From contig OY782679.1 in the NCBI GenBank assembly GCA_963678055.1, positions 2,356,001 to 2,420,000 on the forward strand: 64,000 bases of DNA, written 5' to 3'. The DNA comes from CAXXOK01 sp963678055 (GTDB lineage Bacteria > Bacillota > Clostridia > Christensenellales > Aristaeellaceae). The position numbers were made by a program, and so were the translations under genes. A model generated the notes under the pieces. That model saw only the letters and a list, made by a program, of their open reading frames with translations. It did no database searches and was not told the DNA's origin. Shown here in pieces: positions 18,357 to 27,888 of this stretch (position 1 is its first letter; every line of letters starts with the position of its first letter).

Positions 18357-18373
18357 CCCATGGGTTCGGACAA

Positions 18374-18402
18374 ATCGTACCACTCGTGGGCGAAATTGTC
18401 AA
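18374..18402 (-). promoter_or_regulatory. Promoter of the ribU riboswitch transcript
   Basis: Minus strand TTGACA (18397-18402, consensus) and TACGAT (18374-18379) are 17 bases apart. The -35 box overlaps the stop codon of the upstream GH3 gene. Transcription would begin about 10 bases before the aptamer. Confidence 0.75.
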
Positions 18403-20474
18403 ATCTCTACAGAAATCTCCAGCGGTTTTTGCCCCGTAAGCTTCACGCTGACGGCATCGGGCTGGCTGCCGCCGACGTACAGGGTGAACTGTTTCCCCTG
18501 CACCGCTTGCCCATCCTCGTTGATGGACTGGAAGGCTTGCTTTTCGATGGGCAGCGTCACGGTTTGCGATGCGCCCGCCGCCAGGGTAATGCGCTTAAAT
18601 GCACACAGGCTGTGGTTGCGCACGGCAAAGGGTGTATTCAGGTCTTTGACATACACCTGCACCACTTCGTCGGCATTATGCGCGCCGGTGTTCATGACCG
18701 TTACCGTCACAGCGCCGTCCTTGTACGCCGCGCCGGAATAGGCGAACTTGGTATAGCTCATCCCATAGCCGAAGGGGAACAATGCTTCGCCCTCAAAGTA
18801 CCGGTAGGTACGGTTCTTCATGGCATAGTCTTCGAAATCGGGAAGGTCGGATACACTCTTGTAGAAGGTGACCGGCAGCCTGCCCGAGGGCGATACCTTG
18901 CCAAACAGAATGTTTGCAAGTGCTGTGCCACCTGCCTGTCCGGGGTACCATGCCTGCAGCAGCGCGTTACCGCCGGTTTGTGCAATCGCACTGCCGGAGG
19001 CCAGCACGATAACAACAGGTTTACCGGTTTTCAGCACTGCGTCAATCAGGTTCTTCTGTCCTTCCGGCAGGCTTAAATCTTTCTTATCGCCGGAGGAATA
19101 TTCGTTACCGGTGTCGCCTTCCTCGCCCTCAAGGGTCGCGTCCAGCCCCACGCAGAGAACCGTAACATCGCTGCGCTTGGCAACGGCGACGGCTTCGGCA
19201 ATGCGGTCGTCCGGCAAGGCCAGGTTACTGGTGCCGGATTTAAACAGATGGCTGCCCTGCGAATACAGCACACGCGCCTTGCCCTGGCAAGCCTGCCGTA
19301 TGCCCTCCAGGAAGGTGACATAACGGGAGGATGTACCGCTATAGTTGCCGTTGAGACAGTCTATACTATCGGCATTGGGGCCGACCACGCCGACGGTTGT
19401 CAGTTTGTTTAAGTCCAGCGGCAGGATGCCGTCGTTTTGCAGCAGTACCATGCTTTTTTCAGCCACGGTGCAGGCCAGCGCATCGTTTTCATCCGTATCG
19501 CACGCATCGTACGATATGGCATCGTATTCCGAGCCGCCTTCGCCAAGCGTACCCAGCATATAGCGCGTGGTCATCAGCCGCTCGCAAGCTGTGGTGATCT
19601 GGTCTTCGGTGACCAGCCCTTCCTGCAGCGCTGCCAGCACCTGCAGGTACACCACGCCGCAGTTCAAGTCGCAGCCATATTTCATAGCCAGCGCCGCGCT
19701 TTGGGTGGCCGTGTCGGTCACCTTGTGGTTTTTATGAAAATCGAGGATTGCCCAGCAATCGCTAACGATATGCCCGTCAAATCCCCACTCATCGCGGAGG
19801 ATGTCCTTGAGCAGCACCTTGCTGCCGCAAGCCGGTTCGCCGTTGACACGGTTGTAGGCACCCATCACGCTTTCGACCTTGGCTTCCTTGACCAGCGCTT
19901 CAAAGGCCGGCAGATAGGTCTCACGCATATCCTTTTCTGAAGCGATCGCATCAAAGCTGTGACGCACGGCCTCAGGGCCGGAATGCACGGCGTAGTGCTT
20001 GGCACAGGCGGCGATTTTCATGGTATCTCCATCGCCCTGCAGCCCATTGACAAACGCAACGCCCAGCCGCGATGTCAGATACGGGTCTTCGCCGTAGGTC
20101 TCCTGGCCACGACCCCAGCGCGGGTCGCGGAAAATGTTGATGTTGGGCGACCACATGGACAGCCCTTTGTAAATGTCCCGGTCACCAAGCTCCGACTGCA
20201 TATTGTACTTGGCGCGGGCTTCGGTGGAGATGGTATCGGCCACGGCGTGTAGCAGTGTATCGTCAAACGCTGCCGCCAGACCGATGGCCTGGGGGAAGAC
20301 CGTTGCCGTACCCGCGCGGGCAACGCCGTGCAGGGCTTCGTTCCACCAGTTGTACGATGGTACGTTCAGCCGCGGAACCGCCGCTGCATGATACGTAAGC
20401 TGTGACGCCTTTTCATCCAGTGTCATTTTGCCCACCAGGGCTTTGGCAAGTGCTTTGGCTTTGGCTTTGGTCAT
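18399..20474 (-). CDS. Glycoside hydrolase family 3 (beta-xylosidase/beta-glucosidase)
   Basis: Retaining exo-glycosidase of 691 residues with no signal peptide, so cytoplasmic. The N-terminal TIM barrel has YNWWNEALHGVARAG near residue 41-55, a motif common in GH3 beta-xylosidases, then RDPRWGRGQETYGEDP and AKHYAVHSG. The nucleophile Asp lies in HIVSDCWAI near residue 242. The alpha/beta C-terminal domain (about 340-560) and a fibronectin-III-like tail follow. AGGAGG precedes ATG 20474. It is about 20 kb from the xylan locus, so a role there is only inferred; beta-glucosidase activity is the alternative. Confidence 0.9.
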   Translation of the reverse strand: MTKAKAKALAKALVGKMTLDEKASQLTYHAAAVPRLNVPSYNWWNEALHGVARAGTATVFPQAIGLAAAFDDTLLHAVADTISTEARAKYNMQSELGDRDIYKGLSMWSPNINIFRDPRWGRGQETYGEDPYLTSRLGVAFVNGLQGDGDTMKIAACAKHYAVHSGPEAVRHSFDAIASEKDMRETYLPAFEALVKEAKVESVMGAYNRVNGEPACGSKVLLKDILRDEWGFDGHIVSDCWAILDFHKNHKVTDTATQSAALAMKYGCDLNCGVVYLQVLAALQEGLVTEDQITTACERLMTTRYMLGTLGEGGSEYDAISYDACDTDENDALACTVAEKSMVLLQNDGILPLDLNKLTTVGVVGPNADSIDCLNGNYSGTSSRYVTFLEGIRQACQGKARVLYSQGSHLFKSGTSNLALPDDRIAEAVAVAKRSDVTVLCVGLDATLEGEEGDTGNEYSSGDKKDLSLPEGQKNLIDAVLKTGKPVVIVLASGSAIAQTGGNALLQAWYPGQAGGTALANILFGKVSPSGRLPVTFYKSVSDLPDFEDYAMKNRTYRYFEGEALFPFGYGMSYTKFAYSGAAYKDGAVTVTVMNTGAHNADEVVQVYVKDLNTPFAVRNHSLCAFKRITLAAGASQTVTLPIEKQAFQSINEDGQAVQGKQFTLYVGGSQPDAVSVKLTGQKPLEISVEI

Positions 20475-20535
20475 AGGGCTATCCTCCTGTATGATTGTTT
20501 ACTCGTATACAGTCCTTGTATAACTATCGCCTACC

Positions 20536-22200
20536 TTAGCGATGGATACGTTTATTATAGCGTTTGGCCACCAAAAACAGCGCGTTAGCAAGCTTGTTTT
20601 TGTTCTTGTTGGAACTGTGCTCCATGCGCTCGATCAGTTCGGCTATGCGCGAGCCAGCTTCCTGTAAGCGTGTATATGCAGCATTTTCGCGCGCCTTGCT
20701 CGCCTTGGGCTTGACCAGTTCAGGCTCCGGTTTGGGTTGCAAGCCCGGCGTTTTTCTATCGCGCCGGATTTTTTCTTTGTTGCCCTGGGCGAGCATCACG
20801 TCCCGGGTCAAATCCCAGCTCTCGCCGTTATAGGGAGCGGTGGCGTGCAGCCCCAGCTCGTTTTCCACCCGCGCGGCAAACAAATCCGTAACATCGTCAT
20901 CGCCATGGAGTACAAACACATGCTTGGGCGTTTTACCGAACGCGCCGATCCATTCCATCAGTCCTTTGTTGTCGGCATGGCCGCTGATACCGCTGAGCTT
21001 GCGCATTTCGGCTTTCACACGGATCGTCTCGCCAAAGAGCTTCACCTCATCAGCGCCATCCTGCAAGATGCGCCCCAGTGTACCCACGCCCTGATAGCCC
21101 ACAAACAGCACCGTACATTCCGGCCGCCACAGGTTGTGCTTCAGGTGATGGCGTATCCGCCCGGCCGTACACATGCCGCTGGCGGAGATAATGACCTTGG
21201 GGGTCTTGTCCTCATTAATCAGCTTGGATTCATCGGCCGTCTGTGCCACTTTCAGGCCGTCAAAGCTTAAGGGATTAATGCCCTGTTTCAGCAACGCGAC
21301 GGTCTCCTTATCCATGTAATGGTACATGTGCTCTCTGAAAACCTGCGTTGCTTCAATGGCCAGCGGGCTGTCGATATACACAGGGAAGTCGGGATGGTCT
21401 TTGATCAGCCCATCCTGCTTGATTTGGCGCAGGAAATACAGCAGCTCTTGCGTACGCCCTACGGCAAAGCTTGGGATAACCACATTACCCCCGCGCTTGA
21501 AGGTGGTGTTAAGCACATCCACCATTGTAGCGATAAAATCCGGGACCGGGCCGTGGGAACGATCACCATATGTCGATTCCATCACTACATAATCTGCTTG
21601 TGTAAAATAGCGCGGATCGCGCAAAAGCGGCTGGTTTTTGTTGCCGATATCGCCGGAGAAAACAATGGTCTCGGTTTTTCCATCTTCGGTGACGCTTACT
21701 TCAATGGAGGCCGAGCCAAGCATATGCCCCACATCAATCATGCGGATTTGAATGCCGGGGTATACCTCCGTACGCTCCATATATTTGATGGGGGTAAACA
21801 GCTTAATGGTTTCCGTAGCGTCCTGTATGGTATAGGCCGGTTCTACCGGTGGCTCGCCTTTGCGGGTGGCCTTTCGGGTGGCCCATTCGGCCTCCATTTC
21901 CTGGATATGCGCCGAGTCCAGCAACATGATAGAACAAAGAGATTCCGTCGCCTCGGTGGTGAAAATGCGGCCGCGAAAGCCCTTTTTATACAGCAGCGGC
22001 AACCAGCCGGAATGATCAATATGTGCGTGCGTTAAAAATACGCAGTCGACCGATGCTGCGTCCAAGGGTAAGGGAGTATTTTCATACAGGTCCAAGCCCT
22101 GTTCCATGCCATAATCAATCATCATGGTTTTTCCGTGTGCTTCTAAAAGGAAACGGCTTCCCGTTACCTCGTGCGCCGCTCCTAAAAATGTGAGCTTCAT
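20536..22200 (-). CDS. Beta-CASP metallo-beta-lactamase, RNA-nuclease type
   Basis: Zinc hydrolase of 554 residues related to the CPSF73/Ysh1 group of RNA-processing nucleases. The metal motif is LTHAHIDHSG near residue 56-65, further ligands lie at DVGHMLGS and VFSGDIGN, and the beta-CASP motifs include VMESTYGDR and SGHAD. A Lys/Arg-rich tail of about 100 residues follows (KEKIRRDRK, SSNKNKNK), perhaps for nucleic-acid binding. GGGAGG precedes ATG 22200. A role in RNA turnover is inferred from family; these proteins are distinct from RNase J and their bacterial substrates are poorly known. Confidence 0.85.
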   Translation of the reverse strand: MKLTFLGAAHEVTGSRFLLEAHGKTMMIDYGMEQGLDLYENTPLPLDAASVDCVFLTHAHIDHSGWLPLLYKKGFRGRIFTTEATESLCSIMLLDSAHIQEMEAEWATRKATRKGEPPVEPAYTIQDATETIKLFTPIKYMERTEVYPGIQIRMIDVGHMLGSASIEVSVTEDGKTETIVFSGDIGNKNQPLLRDPRYFTQADYVVMESTYGDRSHGPVPDFIATMVDVLNTTFKRGGNVVIPSFAVGRTQELLYFLRQIKQDGLIKDHPDFPVYIDSPLAIEATQVFREHMYHYMDKETVALLKQGINPLSFDGLKVAQTADESKLINEDKTPKVIISASGMCTAGRIRHHLKHNLWRPECTVLFVGYQGVGTLGRILQDGADEVKLFGETIRVKAEMRKLSGISGHADNKGLMEWIGAFGKTPKHVFVLHGDDDVTDLFAARVENELGLHATAPYNGESWDLTRDVMLAQGNKEKIRRDRKTPGLQPKPEPELVKPKASKARENAAYTRLQEAGSRIAELIERMEHSSNKNKNKLANALFLVAKRYNKRIHR

Positions 22201-22260
22201 CGGTCGTACCTCCCGTTTTGTCCGGCGAATGCGAACGCTATGTAGTGATATTGTCTCACT

Positions 22261-25095
22261 TTATGGTTTACGGGTCAACACCTGCTTGAGAAATTGCCCT
22301 GTGTAACTATCCGGGCATGCGGCGACCTCTTCCGGTGTGCCGGAGCAGATGACCGTACCGCCGCCATCGCCGCCTTCCGGTCCCAGGTCGATAATATGGT
22401 CAGCGTTTTTGATTACATCCAAATTGTGCTCAATGACCACAACGGAGTTTCCGTTCTCCACCAGTTGCTGTAATACTTGCAGCAGTTTGCCGACATCGTC
22501 CATGTGCAGGCCGGTGGTCGGTTCATCCAGCACATAGATGGTGCGGCCCGTCGCCCTGCGGGACAGCTCGGATGACAGCTTGATGCGCTGTGCTTCGCCG
22601 CCCGACAGCTGGGTGCTGGGCTGCCCGATTTTCAGGTACCCAAGGCCAACATCATACATGGTTTGCAGCTTGCGTACCAAGCGCTGATGTGCCGAGAAAA
22701 ACTCCAGTGCTTCTTCGATGGTCATCTCCAGCACATCGTAAATGTTTTTCCCGTTGTAGCGCACTTCCAGGGTTTCCCGGTTGTAGCGTTTGCCCTTGCA
22801 TACATCGCAGGGCACATACACATCCGGCAAGAAGTGCATTTCTATTTTCAGCACGCCGTCGCCGGAGCAGGCCTCGCAGCGTCCACCCTTGACATTAAAA
22901 GAAAAGCGATTGGCCTTGTAGCCTCTGGCCTTGGCATCGGGTGTCATGGCAAACAGGTTGCGAATCAAATCAAACAGCCCTGTATAGGTCGCGGGGTTGG
23001 AGCGCGGGGTGCGACCGATGGGGCTTTGGTCGATTGCGATAATTTTATCCAGCTTTTCCGCCCCAATAATTTGCCCGAACTTACCGGCGCGGGTCTTGGC
23101 ACGGTTCAGGGTTTTGGCGAGGTGGTTGTATAAAATGGAGTTGACGAGACTGGATTTCCCCGAACCGCTCACACCCGTAACCACGCAGAACACGCCAAGG
23201 GGAAAGCTGACATCGATATTCTTCAAGTTATTTTGCGCCGCTTTTTCCACGGTCAACCAGTTCTCCGGTTTGCGCCTATTTTTCGGCGTTGGAATGGACT
23301 TCTTTCCCGACAGGTATTGCCCGGTGAGAGAATCCGGGTTGTTTTGAATCTCTTCAAACGTACCCTGCGCACATACATGGCCGCCGTGCACACCGGCGCC
23401 GGGGCCGATATCGACAATATAGTCAGCTGCACGCATGGTGTCCTCGTCGTGTTCGACCACGATCAGGGTGTTGCCCAAATCGCGCAGGTGTTTCAGCGTC
23501 CCGATTAACTTGCTGTTATCCCGCTGGTGCAAGCCGATGGAGGGCTCATCCAGGATATACAGCACGCCCATCAAACTGGAGCCGATCTGCGTTGCCAGCC
23601 GGATACGCTGCGCCTCGCCGCCCGACAGTGTACCTGCCGCACGCGAGAGCGTAAGGTAGGAAAGCCCGACACTATCCAGAAAGCTTAAGCGGCTGTCGAT
23701 TTCCTTGCGGATTTGCGACGCGATAATCTTCTGCGTTTCGGTCAGTTGCAGCGTCTGGAAAAATGTTTTGGCCTTCACAATAGACAGATCCGTGACCTCG
23801 GAAATATTCTTATCCCCGATGGTCACAGCCAGCGCTTCCTTGCGCAAGCGCCTGCCCCCGCAGGTTTCGCAGGCTTCGGCAGTCATATATTCTTCATAGG
23901 CAGCTTTCATGCCCTCGGAACTGGTTTCGCGGTAGCGGCGCATCAGCGAGGTGATAACGCCTTCAAAGGTTGTGGTGAACTTGCCTTGACCATTGGCACT
24001 TTCATACTGCACGGTAATCTTTTCGTTCCCGGTGCCGTACATTAAAATATCCTGCACTTTTTTGGGCAGCTCAGCATAGGGAACATCCAGGCGGAAGCCA
24101 TACTTTTTAGACAGCGCCTTGGAAAACGCGACCGCGCCGCTGGTCCTGTCTACAAAGTTCCAGCCCATGGCCTGAATGGCACCCTCGGCAATGCTCTTGG
24201 ACGGATCGGGTACAATGGTCTCCGGGCTGATGCGAAGGATAGTGCCCAGCCCATCGCACGAAGGGCATGCGCCAAACGGACTGTTGAACGAAAACATCCG
24301 CGGGGACAGCTCCTCAATGCTGATACCGCAGTCGGCGCAGGCATAGTTCTGGGAAAACAACAGCGTTCCCTTGTCAAACATATCAATGAGCACCAGACCC
24401 TCAGCGGCTTTGGCGGCAGTTTCTAAACTATCGGCCAGTCGTTTTCTAAAATCATCGGAATTGCGGATAATCAGCCGGTCGATCACGATAGAAATATCGT
24501 GTTTCTTCTTTTTATCGAGCGTTGGCGTTTCGTCCAGCTCATACATTTCGCCGTCGACCATCACGCGCACATAGCCCTGCTTTAAAAAGTCCTGCATCAG
24601 CCGGGAGTGCTCGCCTTTGCGGCTGCGCACCACAGGCGCCAGCACCTGCATGCGCGTTTCCTCTTCCTGCAGCAGGATTTGGTCCACCATCTGGTCGATG
24701 GTCTGCTGCTGGATTACCTTGCCGCAGTTGGGGCAGTGCGGTACGCCCGCGCGTGCGTACAGCAGGCGAAGATAATCGTATACTTCCGTGACCGTACCCA
24801 CGGTGGAACGCGGGTTACGGCTGGTGGTTTTCTGGTCGATGGATATGGCAGGCGAAAGCCCTTCGATCGCATCAATATCGGGTTTATCCATACGCCCTAA
24901 AAACATGCGCGCATACGAAGACAGGCTTTCCACATAGCGGCGTTGCCCCTCGGCATAGATGGTATCAAACGCCAAACTGGTTTTACCCGACCCGCTTAAG
25001 CCTGTGAATACCACAAACTTGTCGCGAGGAATTTCCAGAGTGATATTCTTTAAATTGTGTTCCCGCGCCCCGCGGATGATGAGCTTATCTTGCAA
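22261..25095 (-). CDS. uvrA: Excinuclease ABC subunit A
   Basis: Damage-recognition ATPase of nucleotide excision repair. It has 944 residues and two ABC modules: Walker A GLSGSGKTS near residue 32 and GVSGSGKSS near residue 639, each with a LSGGEAQRI signature. Zinc fingers show as CADCG with CPSC, and CEAC with CDVC. It begins at a TTG (25095) with GAGGTG 8 bases upstream; the start MQDKLIIRGAREHNLKNI is the normal UvrA N-terminus. A LexA-like palindrome at 25184-25197 lies at its promoter, so SOS control is expected. uvrB and uvrC are not in the window. Confidence 0.97.
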   Translation of the reverse strand: MQDKLIIRGAREHNLKNITLEIPRDKFVVFTGLSGSGKTSLAFDTIYAEGQRRYVESLSSYARMFLGRMDKPDIDAIEGLSPAISIDQKTTSRNPRSTVGTVTEVYDYLRLLYARAGVPHCPNCGKVIQQQTIDQMVDQILLQEEETRMQVLAPVVRSRKGEHSRLMQDFLKQGYVRVMVDGEMYELDETPTLDKKKKHDISIVIDRLIIRNSDDFRKRLADSLETAAKAAEGLVLIDMFDKGTLLFSQNYACADCGISIEELSPRMFSFNSPFGACPSCDGLGTILRISPETIVPDPSKSIAEGAIQAMGWNFVDRTSGAVAFSKALSKKYGFRLDVPYAELPKKVQDILMYGTGNEKITVQYESANGQGKFTTTFEGVITSLMRRYRETSSEGMKAAYEEYMTAEACETCGGRRLRKEALAVTIGDKNISEVTDLSIVKAKTFFQTLQLTETQKIIASQIRKEIDSRLSFLDSVGLSYLTLSRAAGTLSGGEAQRIRLATQIGSSLMGVLYILDEPSIGLHQRDNSKLIGTLKHLRDLGNTLIVVEHDEDTMRAADYIVDIGPGAGVHGGHVCAQGTFEEIQNNPDSLTGQYLSGKKSIPTPKNRRKPENWLTVEKAAQNNLKNIDVSFPLGVFCVVTGVSGSGKSSLVNSILYNHLAKTLNRAKTRAGKFGQIIGAEKLDKIIAIDQSPIGRTPRSNPATYTGLFDLIRNLFAMTPDAKARGYKANRFSFNVKGGRCEACSGDGVLKIEMHFLPDVYVPCDVCKGKRYNRETLEVRYNGKNIYDVLEMTIEEALEFFSAHQRLVRKLQTMYDVGLGYLKIGQPSTQLSGGEAQRIKLSSELSRRATGRTIYVLDEPTTGLHMDDVGKLLQVLQQLVENGNSVVVIEHNLDVIKNADHIIDLGPEGGDGGGTVICSGTPEEVAACPDSYTGQFLKQVLTRKP

Positions 25096-25155
25096 GGATT
25101 TCGCACCTCTGTGTATAGATTTCCGGACAGTCCGGTGCCTGCTTAGGCTTCCAAC

Positions 25156-25184
25156 AGTATATCATAATTTAAATCACTTGTACA
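25156..25184 (-). promoter_or_regulatory. Probable uvrA promoter
   Basis: Minus strand TGTACA (25179-25184) and TATACT (25156-25161) with a 17-base AT-rich spacer. The -35 box touches the LexA-like box. Confidence 0.6.
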
Positions 25185-25197
25185 GAACGTTTGTTCG
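25184..25197 (-). promoter_or_regulatory. LexA (DinR-type) operator at uvrA
   Basis: Minus strand CGAACAAACGTTCT matches the Gram-positive LexA consensus CGAACRNRYGTTYG at 13 of 14 positions. It sits at the edge of the -35 box of the uvrA promoter and upstream of the divergent transporter promoter, a position suited to repression of uvrA. Confidence 0.75.
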
Positions 25198-25216
25198 TTA
25201 TTATTGTAAGTTTGTA

Positions 25217-25245
25217 TTGCGCCGGAGCATAAGAGCCTGTACAAT
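25217..25245 (+). promoter_or_regulatory. Possible promoter of the MFS transporter gene
   Basis: Plus strand TTGCGC (25217-25222), 17 bases, TACAAT (25240-25245), about 25 bases before the AAGGAG site. The -35 box is weak. Confidence 0.4.
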
Positions 25246-25278
25246 AAGCGTGTTTGTAAAACAGCAAGGAGTATCGAC

Positions 25279-26538
25279 ATGAAACAGCGTCATGAGTCCA
25301 TCGTGCATACCATCAAAAATTTGCGGGGCAACGAGCGCGCGTGCCTGTATACCGAGCCGATGTGGGGCATCCCCTATGGCTTGTTCGTGCCATTTGTATC
25401 GGTTTACATGGCGGGCATTGGGCTGACGCCGACGATGATCGGCGTGATCGCCACCATCAGCCTGATCTCGCAGGTGATTTGGTCCATACTGGGTGGCGTG
25501 CTGACCGATAAGTTCGGCCGTAGGCTGACAACCCTGATCTTTGATATTATCGCGTGGATCATCCCGGCATTTTTGTGGATGATCGCCCAGGATTACCGCT
25601 ATTTTCTCGTCGCCGCGCTGTTTAACGGGGCCGCCCGCGTAACCGAAAACTCCTGGACGCTGCTTCTGATGGAAGACACCAAGGAAGAAAAGCTGATCCG
25701 CCTTTTCTCCATCATGCAGATCTCCGCTCAAATCTCCGGCTTTTTTGCACCAATCGCCTATTACTTTGTACGCCGCTACGATATGGTTCCAACAGTTCGC
25801 TGGCTGTACGGGATTTTCTTTGGCATCATGGTGCTGAAAGTGATTCTGGTCTATGTGTTCTCGCGGGAGACTTCTGTGGGGCTGCGCCGCATGGAGGAAA
25901 GCAAGGGCAAGTCCATCTTCCTGCGTTTGTGGGACAGCCGCAAAGTTCTGTTTACGATGCTGAAAAGCCGCCGCATCATGCTGACGATTGCGTTCATCAC
26001 ATGCTTTACGGGGCTTAAAAGTATTACGGATATGTTCTGGCCGCTGATGGTTACAGGGCATTTGGGCATCGCGTCGGAAAACCTGTCGATCTTTTCTACG
26101 ATTAAAACCCTGCTCATGCTGTGCAGCTATGTGTTTTTAGTGCCCAGGTTAAACCTGCGGCGCTACCGCAACCCAATCGGCCTGGGACTTTTCCTGTTCG
26201 TTGCCATGGCTGTGGTTATGCTGGTACTGCCAAAAGGGATGTTCTGGCTGGTGCTAGTCACCGTGCTGATGGAAGGCACCGCGCTTTCGCTGCTGATTCC
26301 GTTTTCCTCCGGCCTGCAAATGATTAACGTAGACCGGGAGGAGCGCGCACGGATGCTGGGCTTCTTCTACGCTATCAGCATGCTGCTAACCTCGCCGCTG
26401 ACGACCATCGCCGGTATACTGGCGGACATTGGACCGGCCCTTCCGTTCATCCTAAGCATCGCACTGGCGGCCGGCGCATTCGTAATCACGCGCAAGCTGT
26501 GGGCGATGGATCAGGACGCGCCGGTTATAGAATCATAG
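25279..26538 (+). CDS. Major facilitator superfamily transporter
   Basis: Integral membrane protein of 419 residues with roughly twelve hydrophobic segments. The motif A region is GVLTDKFGRRL near residue 74-84, between helices 2 and 3, the hallmark of MFS carriers. AAGGAG lies 8 bases before ATG 25279. The substrate cannot be told: no drug-specific motif is clear and the neighbours (uvrA, M16 peptidase) do not help. The gene is divergent from uvrA and its end overlaps the convergent peptidase gene by 14 bases. Confidence 0.85.
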   Translation: MKQRHESIVHTIKNLRGNERACLYTEPMWGIPYGLFVPFVSVYMAGIGLTPTMIGVIATISLISQVIWSILGGVLTDKFGRRLTTLIFDIIAWIIPAFLWMIAQDYRYFLVAALFNGAARVTENSWTLLLMEDTKEEKLIRLFSIMQISAQISGFFAPIAYYFVRRYDMVPTVRWLYGIFFGIMVLKVILVYVFSRETSVGLRRMEESKGKSIFLRLWDSRKVLFTMLKSRRIMLTIAFITCFTGLKSITDMFWPLMVTGHLGIASENLSIFSTIKTLLMLCSYVFLVPRLNLRRYRNPIGLGLFLFVAMAVVMLVLPKGMFWLVLVTVLMEGTALSLLIPFSSGLQMINVDREERARMLGFFYAISMLLTSPLTTIAGILADIGPALPFILSIALAAGAFVITRKLWAMDQDAPVIES

Positions 26539-27766
26539 TCAGAATAGACTCGGCATCCCGGCCGACAACCGCCGCGCTGGCGGGTGAATTCAATACATGC
26601 TCTGCCGCATCGTGTAGGGCTTTTTTCGTGACGGCTTCAATTTTAACAAGTACTTCATCGGGAGTCCGCAGGCGGTTTAAATGCATCATGCTGCGCCCCA
26701 GCGACTGCATACGGCCGGACGAGCTTTCCAGCCCGAGTAAAAAGCCGCCTTTAAGTTGCGCTTTCGCGCTTTCAAACTCTTCATCCGTAAACCCCGAAGC
26801 CAGCGCGGTTTTCATTTGCGCCTGCATTTCGCGAATCACGGTTTCGGCCTTCTTGGGCGAGGTACCCGCATACACCGTGAAGGTGCCAAGCGCCGGATAG
26901 CTGCTGGGATAGGAAAAGATAGAGTAGGCCAGCCCCAGTTCCTCGCGAATACGCTGGAACAGGCGTGATGACATGCCCCCGCCCAAGGCGTTGGAGAACA
27001 TGGAAAGGGCGTACAGTTCATCCTGCCCCAGTGCAAAGCCACGATAGCCGATGCACAGCTGCACCTGCTCGGTGTCCTTTTCGCGGAAAGCACGACCGTT
27101 GGCAAACGACTGCTGCTCGATAACCGGCGTGCCGTTCACCGCAGGAAAGCGATCAAACTGCTGTTGAATCAGCGACAGAAACGCATCCCAGTCGTAACGA
27201 CCGGCAATGGCGATGACGATGTTTTCAGGCTGGTAGTGCCGCTGCCAGTAGCCGCGCAGGTCATCAGCGGTATAGCTTTTAATCAGCTTTGCCGTGCCCA
27301 GCACCGGAAGCCTGAGCGAGCCTGCAAACTGGGCTTCTGCCAGCGCTTCGGACACAAGGTCCTCCGGCGAGTCCTCCACCATGGCGATTTCCTCCAAAAT
27401 GACATCGCTTTCCTTTTGGATGTCGTCTGGGGAAAACAGCGGGTGCAGGGCCAGGTCGCTGAGCATATCCACAGCCAGCGGCAGGTACTCGTCAATCACC
27501 TTGGCGTAGTAGCAGGTGCAATCCTTGCCGGTAAAGGCATTGAGCTGTCCACCGACCGCGTCCATCTGCTCGGCAATCTGCCGGGCGCTGCGCTTCTGCG
27601 TGCCCTTGAACACCATGTGTTCAATAAAGTGCGACAGGCCATTTTCTCCAGCACGCTCGTTCATGGAGCCAGCTTTAATCCACACGCCAACGGAGCAGCT
27701 GCGCAAATGCGATAACGGCTCCCCGACAACGCGCAATCCGTTGGGCAGGGTAATGGAATGAAACAT
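26525..27766 (-). CDS. M16 family zinc peptidase (processing-peptidase-like)
   Basis: 413 residues. The inverted zinc motif HFIEH is at residue 47-51, with the third-ligand Glu in the EEIAMVEDSPEDLV helix about 75 residues on, typical of the M16B/MPP-like proteins that follow pnp in Firmicutes (YmxG/MlpA). GAAGGAAG precedes ATG 27766. No signal peptide, so cytoplasmic. The natural substrate of this family in bacteria is not settled. It is the last gene in the rpsO-pnp region, 122 bases after pnp, and two hairpins occupy that gap. Confidence 0.9.
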   Translation of the reverse strand: MFHSITLPNGLRVVGEPLSHLRSCSVGVWIKAGSMNERAGENGLSHFIEHMVFKGTQKRSARQIAEQMDAVGGQLNAFTGKDCTCYYAKVIDEYLPLAVDMLSDLALHPLFSPDDIQKESDVILEEIAMVEDSPEDLVSEALAEAQFAGSLRLPVLGTAKLIKSYTADDLRGYWQRHYQPENIVIAIAGRYDWDAFLSLIQQQFDRFPAVNGTPVIEQQSFANGRAFREKDTEQVQLCIGYRGFALGQDELYALSMFSNALGGGMSSRLFQRIREELGLAYSIFSYPSSYPALGTFTVYAGTSPKKAETVIREMQAQMKTALASGFTDEEFESAKAQLKGGFLLGLESSSGRMQSLGRSMMHLNRLRTPDEVLVKIEAVTKKALHDAAEHVLNSPASAAVVGRDAESILTMIL

Positions 27767-27799
27767 GATGGTTCTTCCTTCTAATCAATCGTAGAGTTG

Positions 27800-27831
27800 C
27801 CATTGGCCGCGCATAAATGCACGGCCAATGG
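27800..27831 (-). terminator. Hairpin downstream of pnp
   Basis: A 13-base stem (27800-27812 with 27819-27831, one G-U pair) with a 6-base loop. No U-run follows on the minus strand, so it is more likely an RNA-stability or partial-termination element than a full terminator. A second, shorter GGGGGA/TCCCCC hairpin lies at about 27866-27879. Confidence 0.4.
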
Positions 27832-27888
27832 ATGGGCCAAAGGCGAATCCCCTGGCGGTGTGATAGGGGGAAATCCCCCAATTATACT

